DNA of 5,685 nt, taken from positions 1-5,685 of the forward strand of contig JAGXNR010000164.1 in NCBI GenBank assembly GCA_019894875.1. The letters are read 5' to 3'. The DNA is from Promethearchaeota archaeon. GTDB lineage: Archaea; Asgardarchaeota; Lokiarchaeia; Sigynarchaeales; SOKP01. Below the pieces are notes generated by a model. The model worked only from the letters and a program-made list of their open reading frames with translations. It made no database searches and was not told where the DNA came from. A program made the position numbers and the translations under genes. Below are positions 1 through 5,086 of this stretch, piece by piece; position 1 is the first letter of the stretch; the number at the start of each line of letters is the position of its first letter.

Positions 1-113
1 GATATGAAATTATATTGATTTTTTTTATTAGTTTTAATCTCGCTATGTGTTTCTTTATGATTACTTTGGTATAAACTAATAACTCCTGAATCAAGAAAGA
101 TGGTATTCTTCAT
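1..113 (-). CDS. PIN-domain (VapC-like) toxin, N-terminal fragment cut by window edge
   Basis: This is the first 37 codons of a gene that continues beyond the left edge. The translation begins MKNTIFLDSGVISLYQSNHK. The hydrophobic strand ending in Asp8 (FLDSGV) is the typical first strand and first metal-binding acid of PIN-domain ribonucleases. PIN toxins use a cluster of acidic residues and Mg2+ or Mn2+ to cut RNA; the other acids lie outside the window. The ATG (113-111) overlaps the last base of the upstream antitoxin stop codon (TAATG) and has a clear Shine-Dalgarno (AGAGGA) seven bases before it, so the start is well supported. The position directly downstream of an AbrB-type gene is the classic antitoxin-toxin order. 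The family call rests on one motif plus context, because only about a quarter of a usual 130-150 residue protein is visible. Confidence 0.7.
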   Translation of the reverse strand, partial: MKNTIFLDSGVISLYQSNHKETHSEIKTNKKNQYNFI

Positions 114-376
114 TAAGATTTCCTCTGATATAATCTATCTTTCTCATTTTCTATTTCTTTTTTACGTTCTTTAGAAATTTCTTCAACGATCTTGATACCT
201 GTTTCCTCATTTAATATTGATTGTATTTGCTTATCTGAAAGATGAGGTAAAATTTTAATTCCTTCTAAAGGGTGATCAATAATTATTATTTTATCACCAT
301 CTTTCCATCCATATTTCTTCCGCATTTCTGAAGGAATCGTTATCCGCCCATGATTGCTTATATTTACTATTGTCAT
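113..376 (-). CDS. AbrB/SpoVT-fold antitoxin (VapB-like)
   Basis: This is an 87-residue protein. Residues 1-45 form a swapped-hairpin AbrB (SpoVT/MazE-like) DNA-binding domain: the hallmark HGRITIP (9-15) is followed by EMRKKYGWKDGDK (17-29), the conserved loop and GD turn. Residues 46-87 are charged and helical, rich in Lys and Glu, as expected of the tail that wraps and inhibits the partner toxin. The family binds its own promoter as a dimer and neutralises a PIN or MazF-type nuclease. Here the next gene starts with a PIN-like strand and overlaps the stop by one base, so the pair should be translated together. No Shine-Dalgarno precedes the ATG. A TATA-like element centred about 26 bases upstream would place transcription start at or next to the ATG, suggesting a leaderless message. 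The family call is firm; the exact toxin class follows from the fragment next door. Confidence 0.88.
   Translation of the reverse strand: MTIVNISNHGRITIPSEMRKKYGWKDGDKIIIIDHPLEGIKILPHLSDKQIQSILNEETGIKIVEEISKERKKEIENEKDRLYQRKS
121..126 (-). promoter_or_regulatory. Shine-Dalgarno for the PIN toxin gene
   Basis: Read on the minus strand, AGAGGA lies seven bases before the toxin ATG, inside the last codons of the antitoxin gene. It fixes the toxin start and, with the TAATG overlap, indicates coupled translation. Confidence 0.6.
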
Positions 377-398
377 ATTATATTAATAGAAAATTAAA

Positions 399-406
399 AA
401 TTTAAA
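399..406 (-). promoter_or_regulatory. Candidate TATA box for the antitoxin-toxin operon
   Basis: On the minus strand TTTAAATT, preceded by a purine-containing GCAGA, lies with its centre about 26 bases upstream of the antitoxin ATG. That is the usual archaeal box A to start-site distance and would give a leaderless transcript. The region is very AT-rich, so chance matches are common. Confidence 0.35.
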
Positions 407-627
407 TCTGCTTATAATTTTTAAGATTTGCTTAGCAGATCACAAGAGTTAAAAAAATATTTGGTGCTACTTTGGGATAAGAAATAATACATTGTACCTT
501 ACCTAATTATATAAATTCATCGCTCCCCCTTTATTAAATAAATAACTCTAAAACTCTATTCAAAATTTGTAAACTCGCACATTAACCTTGGTTTCAGATT
601 ATATTATTTCTTCAATAATAATTATTC

Positions 628-639
628 TTTAATATTTAA
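628..639 (+). promoter_or_regulatory. Candidate TATA element for the zinc-ribbon gene
   Basis: TTTAATATTTAA lies about 50 bases before the ATG at 687. This would place the start site near 660 and leave a leader of roughly 27 bases. No Shine-Dalgarno is visible in that leader. The match is weak and the surroundings are AT-rich. Confidence 0.25.
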
Positions 640-686
640 GAAAACATAGGTTAATCATAGTATAGCAAACCTTAAAAGAATTTAAA

Positions 687-1613
687 ATGCTGCAAACAAG
701 TGGTATGAAAAAGAAGAAAATAAAGTGCCCTTTATGTAGCGTTAAATTCATACCTCGATTTTTTCATCGCGAGAAATTGAAATTCGAAGTAAGTGCTCCA
801 GTTCACATAATAAATAAATTTAAATTAAAGTTTTCAAATGGAGGGTTTCAACCTCCGAATATAGTTAGTCGCTCTTGGGTTACTATTTGTCCCGAATGTA
901 ATTACATAATTAAATTTGCAGCTGAAATGGGTAAGAAGGAATTTTTAGACCAAGATTCGAAATCCATCCTTCACTTACGAGAGTTCAAAGAAGATGGAAA
1001 GCGTTATGAATATAAATTTTATAATCTTGAAAAACCCTATAAGGAAGCCCATTATTATAACACAGATCTAATAGAAGACCTAAAAGAGAGGATGCTAAAG
1101 GCTTTAGATGATTTAGATCTATCCAAATGGGGTTTTCTGTATAAGATGTGGAAGACTGATTCTCAGATTGATTCATTTAAATTTTTAATAAGATTTTTAG
1201 CTTATATAGAGAAATACATTGCATCTCTGAAGATTACGATCGATCCAGACACCATTATCGCCAAAATTGGGGCATTAAATGTACCCAATGAATTAAAAGA
1301 GAATATAATAAGTCTTATTAGAATTCGAGAAAAAACAGTAGGGCAATATTACGATCTAAGTAAAAAAGATGAAGCACTTTTACAAAATACTTATATTGAA
1401 TTAACCATGGAATTAATTTTTCAAGAAATGGTGTCTCTTCATTTAAATAAAGCAAGTATTAAGGAAGATCCCCGTGCTCTAGATAAAGAATTTTATTATT
1501 TAGAATTGAAAGAGCTACTTCAGAATTATATAAAGAACACATATTACATAAGTGAGGACACATCTCTATTTGTAATAACAATGCTTAATCGACTTAAAAT
1601 AACACTAGGCTAG
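687..1613 (+). CDS. Zinc-ribbon protein with paired CPxC motifs, DUF2225-like
   Basis: This is a 308-residue, probably cytoplasmic protein of unknown function. It contains exactly four cysteines, in two knuckles: CPLC (14-17) and CPEC (68-71). They are about 50 residues apart and separated by a basic, beta-type stretch, so one structural zinc ion is the natural reading. The pattern (a CPxC with a following KF-type strand, a variable insert, then a W-x-x-CPxC-x-Y knuckle) resembles DUF2225 proteins of Firmicutes and archaea, a family with no established reaction. Residues 130-308 appear mostly helical and charged, with no recognised catalytic motif, signal peptide or membrane segment. ATG at 687 gives the longest form; ATG at 705 (Met7, just before KKKKIKC) is an equally plausible start, and neither has a clear ribosome binding site. 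The gene stands alone and ends in T-tracts. The zinc ribbon is secure; the family name is a similarity judgement by eye. Confidence 0.75.
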   Translation: MLQTSGMKKKKIKCPLCSVKFIPRFFHREKLKFEVSAPVHIINKFKLKFSNGGFQPPNIVSRSWVTICPECNYIIKFAAEMGKKEFLDQDSKSILHLREFKEDGKRYEYKFYNLEKPYKEAHYYNTDLIEDLKERMLKALDDLDLSKWGFLYKMWKTDSQIDSFKFLIRFLAYIEKYIASLKITIDPDTIIAKIGALNVPNELKENIISLIRIREKTVGQYYDLSKKDEALLQNTYIELTMELIFQEMVSLHLNKASIKEDPRALDKEFYYLELKELLQNYIKNTYYISEDTSLFVITMLNRLKITLG

Positions 1614-1617
1614 AGAA

Positions 1618-1647
1618 TTTTTTTATTTTTTCATGAGATTTTTTTTT
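1618..1647 (+). terminator. T-tract terminator after the zinc-ribbon gene
   Basis: Five bases after the stop codon come three T runs of 7, 6 and 9 bases, interrupted only by A and by CATGAGA. Oligo-T tracts on the coding strand without a hairpin are the usual archaeal intrinsic terminator. Confidence 0.5.
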
Positions 1648-1833
1648 AACTCTCAATCAATGGTCGTAAAATCCTTCCTGCTCCATTATAAATGGAAGAA
1701 TCGTTTATCCTATAAACAATATTATTGGCTCCATCTCTATATTAGTCAAGCCGAGGAACAAGGTGATGTATTATCGCCTTATCCACTAATTGACCCTCCA
1801 AATTTAAAGGACCATAAAATAAGAATTATCTAA
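1633..1833 (+). CDS. Possible small hypothetical protein
   Basis: This is an open frame of 66 codons, 19 bases after the zinc-ribbon gene and in a different frame. I do not recognise it. The first nine codons lie in the T-tract (MRFFFNSQS), so a start at the second ATG (1660), giving 57 residues, is more believable. From there the translation looks protein-like: basic and aromatic-rich at the front (HYKWKNRLSYKQYYWLHLYI), then an acidic-polar stretch and a proline-containing end. There is no Shine-Dalgarno at either ATG, no cysteine pair and no clear membrane segment. It could be a real small gene, the remnant of a longer one, or chance in a 270-base gap between convergent genes. Confidence 0.33.
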   Translation: MRFFFNSQSMVVKSFLLHYKWKNRLSYKQYYWLHLYISQAEEQGDVLSPYPLIDPPNLKDHKIRII

Positions 1834-1840
1834 CCTATTC

Positions 1841-1856
1841 AAAAATAAAAAAAAAA
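1841..1856 (-). terminator. T-tract terminator for the large minus-strand gene
   Basis: On the minus strand, about 28 bases beyond the stop codon at 1885, a run of 10 T is followed by A and 5 more T. No hairpin precedes it, which fits an archaeal oligo-U terminator and separates this gene from the convergent plus-strand genes. Confidence 0.5.
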
Positions 1857-1884
1857 GAATTTAATATTGTTAAATAAGGTTGTT

Positions 1885-4806
1885 TTATACTTTACAACCT
1901 ATAAAGAACACTTTACGACCACTAGCAATTGCTAATCCCTTTTTAGTAATTATAACCGTGATTCTACCGAAATCGTTTTCTCCTTTGTAAAACTCATGTT
2001 TTTTAGAAACGCAGTGAACAAAAATAACCCATGATACGCGTATTCCATCAATTCTAATTTCAATTGTAGATGCATTAATATAAATCGCTGCATCACCCCA
2101 AATCCGGCCTCCATCATACCAAATCTTGCCAAACCCAACAAGCATTTTATGACTCATTAACCACTCATATGTAGGTTGACTAACGTCTTGTACACTAAAT
2201 TCTCCCGAGAATACATCCAAATGACGGTACCCTGGCAGCATTATTCCAATGAAGTCTGGATTTGCAATTTGATGTTGGAACCTCCACTCACCTGTATAAT
2301 AACTATCCGCTAGGAATCCAAGAAATGGAACATCAATCTCATAGTAATTATCATCGAAATCATATGGTACCAAGCCAGTTGATACGTATGGGCAGTTATC
2401 CCAGTCTATTATTGCAGAAGAATCTAACCCTAACCTTGTAGGCCAGTATCTATCAAACCTAGACATTAAATAAACCATTATAGCGGGATCTCCGAAACCT
2501 TCTCCCATGTTACTAACTGACAATAGCCCATATGCAGCCCATTCGAAAATGGTAAGCCCTGGGTAAGCACCCGGAAGAAGCTGTCCTGTCATAAACGCTG
2601 GCCATGGATACCATGGCTCCCACGGTGGAAATACAGCAGGTGCGTCAGGATTTTCAACAGCATATTGATATAAGAATACTGCTCCTGAGCTACCCACTTC
2701 TCTAGACCAATTTTCAGCAGTTAATCCGTTTATCATGCTAGGTAAATCATACAGATTATCCACTAATTCTGGGTATTTTGCCACAGTTCCACCATCGCGT
2801 GGAATTATCCCTTTTAGATCTTCTTCCCAGTACATTGACGCGTAGTTTGCCAGTGCACTTCCACCGAAGCTATCACCAGCAAGGTAGATTCTCTGTTCTC
2901 CTGACACTGCTTTCGCTAGATTGACAGCTTCCTTTATATCACTAATCCACTGGTTCCATCCCCAATCTATCATGAATGAGAGATCACTATGGGTTAGATG
3001 CTGATCTACAAAGTGAGTTCTGTAATCGATAGAATAAACTTCCCAACCCCTATTTGCAAGATAGATAGCATGGCTATGGTTTTCGTGTTTTGCATGAGTG
3101 TCTGTAGGGGGATTTGAAATCATTTGCTCACCACTACTCCATGTCCCGGGTAGCATGAAATACACTCCATGGGGCTCAATACCTTCTTTCACTAATCTGT
3201 GTATACCTATTTTATCAAAAGGTCCATAAGGAGCTCTTTTCATTTCCCAAACGTCTTCTCTCAAATCAGGATAAGCCTTAATTCCCCTTCCATCTTCAGT
3301 CTTAACCCATTTCAGTAAAGCAGTAGGAGTTTTGTCAAGATCGTTGATTATATCAATGAACATTTCGGTTGTCGGTACAAGAGCGTCCTTAGCCACCGTG
3401 TCTAGTGTATCATATTGTGTGAACTGAGGTGCATTATGAGAGATATAATTTATAGTAGGTACGCCAAGTTCATGGAATTTTGCTCCTTCACCTGGAACAG
3501 CAAAAGCTGCCGGTAAACAAGATGTCCGTACCATATCGTTTTCTACAATGGCTTCAGATGCGTAAGAAAGTAGGTATTCATTTGCAGACAAAAAGGGACC
3601 TGAAAGAAACATTCCTCTTGGAGCAATTAGTCCGGTTTCAACAAACTCTCCATCAATTACCTTAATTTGCTTCCCAATCATCTCAATGTTAATAGCACAT
3701 GCAACTTGAGGCAATGAATTGTAGGCGAGACACTCATACTCATCCCACGCTGCTTGTTTACCAAAATGACTTGCGAAGCTGACGAACATTAATGTCTTTT
3801 CTCTAAAACATCTAGGAATTTGAGCAAAATATTTAGCTAAAGCCATAACTACAGAAACTCCTGAAGCTTCGTTAGTTGCCCATCCATCATGATGGGATAA
3901 AACCAGAATAATATCATCTGTTTTTCCTGGTAAAGAGCCATAAACATTGTAGGTAGTCCCAGGTCCTTCTTCTCCGGTTAAAATCATGGTTGCTTCTACT
4001 GTTTCTGTTGCTAATAAATCCTTCAAGTGATCACCGTCATTTGGGCTCACAGTTAAACCTGGTATTTCCCCATCAGCATACCAATGAAGATACTGATTCA
4101 CATAGTCAGGCATGCAAGTCATTATACCCACATAACCAGCAGCGCCATATGTAGCAGCTAATTGATATGAACTTTCCAAGTTAGCTAAAGGCCAATTTTC
4201 AGTAGCCATTGGATCGTTGGCAAAAGTATTATCTGGATCCCACTCAAACAAGATAAAAGGTAAAAGAAATGCTCTAGGCCATGGTGCACCCAAAATATCT
4301 ACAAGAACTATTTTTCCTTCAACTCCACCATTTCCGCTCACAACATCGAATTCTGTTTGTGATCCCGTCCCTACATAGACCATTTCAGTTGTGAGCTCTT
4401 CTGGATCTGTGAAAGCAGTATACCGTAAGAAATAGGAAGGTATAACCTCATCATCTCCACCCGTATTAATCGTGAGACTCCATTCATCTGGAAAACAAAC
4501 AGTTGCAGGTACAGGTTCTAAAAACGTATCTTCTAACCCAGATTCTTCAAAGTTTTGTAATACATATTCCGCGCCTTCCCAGTATGCACCTGTTCCCGGC
4601 ATTCGATAACCATATCTACCTTGATCACCTATTTCACACAAATCTTCTATCCAACTAAAAATCTCATCTTCCGGGGCAACTTTTGTTTTACCTGAACTAT
4701 TAAACCCTTTATGAGAAGAAAAAGAAACTACTGGAGTTGCAAACGCAAAAATCCCGATAATCAATATAATTACTACAGAATAAAATTTCAATTTTTTAAT
4801 TTGCAT
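1885..4806 (-). CDS. Exported M28-peptidase-like / alpha-beta hydrolase fusion protein
   Basis: This 973-residue protein starts with a basic N-terminus and a hydrophobic segment (9-29) typical of a signal peptide or N-terminal anchor, with no lipobox cysteine. Residues 135-275 look like a PA insert (GKIVLVD, then an AATYGAAGYVGI helix-strand and IPGLTVSPNDGDHL). Residues 290-490 follow the M28 metallopeptidase fold order: HHD (305-307), NEASG (312-316), NIEMIG (373-378), GVPTINY (448-454) and YDTLDTV (465-471). Several expected metal ligands are substituted, so peptidase activity is doubtful. Residues 535-890 form an alpha/beta hydrolase: MLPGTW near 551-556, nucleophile elbow GDSFGG (644-649) with Ser646, probable acid Asp834 (FLADS) and His862 (GYRHLDVF). 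Residues 890-973 are a beta-rich tail of unknown type. The substrate is unknown; the alpha/beta half should be an extracytoplasmic serine hydrolase (esterase, lipase or peptidase). The start is supported by a good Shine-Dalgarno. Base composition is visibly richer in G and C than its neighbours. Confidence 0.85.
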   Translation of the reverse strand: MQIKKLKFYSVVIILIIGIFAFATPVVSFSSHKGFNSSGKTKVAPEDEIFSWIEDLCEIGDQGRYGYRMPGTGAYWEGAEYVLQNFEESGLEDTFLEPVPATVCFPDEWSLTINTGGDDEVIPSYFLRYTAFTDPEELTTEMVYVGTGSQTEFDVVSGNGGVEGKIVLVDILGAPWPRAFLLPFILFEWDPDNTFANDPMATENWPLANLESSYQLAATYGAAGYVGIMTCMPDYVNQYLHWYADGEIPGLTVSPNDGDHLKDLLATETVEATMILTGEEGPGTTYNVYGSLPGKTDDIILVLSHHDGWATNEASGVSVVMALAKYFAQIPRCFREKTLMFVSFASHFGKQAAWDEYECLAYNSLPQVACAINIEMIGKQIKVIDGEFVETGLIAPRGMFLSGPFLSANEYLLSYASEAIVENDMVRTSCLPAAFAVPGEGAKFHELGVPTINYISHNAPQFTQYDTLDTVAKDALVPTTEMFIDIINDLDKTPTALLKWVKTEDGRGIKAYPDLREDVWEMKRAPYGPFDKIGIHRLVKEGIEPHGVYFMLPGTWSSGEQMISNPPTDTHAKHENHSHAIYLANRGWEVYSIDYRTHFVDQHLTHSDLSFMIDWGWNQWISDIKEAVNLAKAVSGEQRIYLAGDSFGGSALANYASMYWEEDLKGIIPRDGGTVAKYPELVDNLYDLPSMINGLTAENWSREVGSSGAVFLYQYAVENPDAPAVFPPWEPWYPWPAFMTGQLLPGAYPGLTIFEWAAYGLLSVSNMGEGFGDPAIMVYLMSRFDRYWPTRLGLDSSAIIDWDNCPYVSTGLVPYDFDDNYYEIDVPFLGFLADSYYTGEWRFQHQIANPDFIGIMLPGYRHLDVFSGEFSVQDVSQPTYEWLMSHKMLVGFGKIWYDGGRIWGDAAIYINASTIEIRIDGIRVSWVIFVHCVSKKHEFYKGENDFGRITVIITKKGLAIASGRKVFFIGCKV

Positions 4807-4814
4807 TTAATTTT

Positions 4815-4820
4815 TCCTCA
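4815..4820 (-). promoter_or_regulatory. Shine-Dalgarno for the large fusion gene
   Basis: TGAGGA on the minus strand ends nine bases or fewer before the ATG at 4806, directly downstream of a 10-A run. It supports the chosen start, which is also followed at once by the basic and hydrophobic signal segment. Confidence 0.6.
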
Positions 4821-4833
4821 TTTTTTTTTTAAC

Positions 4834-4864
4834 AGTATTAAAGCATTAAAAAGACCTTAATACT
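4834..4864 (-). repeat. Inverted repeat in the leader of the fusion gene
   Basis: AGTATTAA (4834-4841) and TTAATACT (4857-4864) are perfect 8-base complements around a 15-base loop. Allowing a two-base insertion, the match extends outward (AACA against TGTT). It lies 28-58 bases before the ATG, so it could be an operator or an mRNA hairpin close to the ribosome binding site. A second, shorter inverted repeat (AACTC-TTT-GAGTT, 4872-4884) lies just upstream. Confidence 0.5.
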
Positions 4865-4932
4865 ATGTTTCAACTCTTTGAGTTTTTTATTTAAATTTAG
4901 ATTTCAAAGCAAGTTATAATTTGATCCCTCTC

Positions 4933-4940
4933 TATATAAA
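4933..4940 (-). promoter_or_regulatory. Consensus archaeal TATA box in the divergent control region
   Basis: Read on the minus strand, this is TTTATATA, the box A consensus. It would start the fusion-gene transcript near 4910 with a leader of about 100 bases. On the plus strand the same stretch (TATATAAATA) could serve the divergent thiazoline-hydrolase-family gene, with a start near 4962. A second minus-strand candidate, TTTAAATA (4888-4895), would give a leader of about 60 bases. Confidence 0.5.
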
Positions 4941-4942
4941 TA

Positions 4943-4958
4943 TTTACATATATGTAAA
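4943..4958. promoter_or_regulatory. 16-bp perfect palindrome next to the TATA box, likely operator
   Basis: TTTACATATATGTAAA reads identically on both strands and begins two bases from the TATATAAA element. A symmetric site touching box A between divergent genes is what a dimeric helix-turn-helix repressor or activator would use. It contains G and C at symmetric positions, so it is not simply alternating AT. No regulator gene is in the window. Confidence 0.45.
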
Positions 4959-5086
4959 ATGATTTCATTGACTAAAATTTGAGGTATGATAATAACTCAA
5001 GAGATAATTTTTAAAAGTGAAGATATCCCTATTTTAACTTGAGCTTACTCCAAATCAAAAAAAAAAAAATTTAAGATAGGTTGATT

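Larger units (their letters stand above)
377..686. other. Divergent intergenic region without a recognisable gene
   Basis: These 310 bases separate the minus-strand antitoxin operon from the plus-strand zinc-ribbon gene. I see no open reading frame of note, no tRNA-like cloverleaf and no strong hairpin. The sequence is AT-rich, with several TATA-like stretches (near 399-406, 506-515 and 628-639) and three loosely spaced AACTC words (543, 551, 572). It most likely holds only the two divergent promoters. Confidence 0.5.

Noticed and set aside
581..655. Inverted words ATTAACC (581-587) and GGTTAAT (649-655)
   Set aside because: Seven-base arms about 60 bases apart in AT-rich DNA, with no supporting symmetry; expected by chance.
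985..1176. Minus-strand frame of 63 codons inside the zinc-ribbon gene
   Set aside because: Lies wholly within a well-supported gene on the other strand and shows no family motif.
1950..2141. Minus-strand frame of 63 codons in another phase of the fusion gene
   Set aside because: Overlaps the C-terminal module of the 973-residue frame; Met/Leu-rich translation without motifs. I also considered a frameshift near the C-terminus, but the main frame keeps a regular strand pattern to its stop.
3480..3665. Plus-strand frame of 61 codons opposite the M28-like domain
   Set aside because: Antisense shadow of a clear coding region; Gln/Leu-rich translation, no start signals.
4872..4888. AACTC-TTT-GAGTT followed by six T on the plus strand, hairpin-terminator-like
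   Set aside because: The stem is only five base pairs and no plus-strand gene ends before it; kept only as part of the leader repeats.
5057..5069. Run of 13 A before the last gene
   Set aside because: Homopolymer in an AT-rich leader. On the minus strand it would be a T-tract, but no gene upstream on that strand in the window needs a terminator there.
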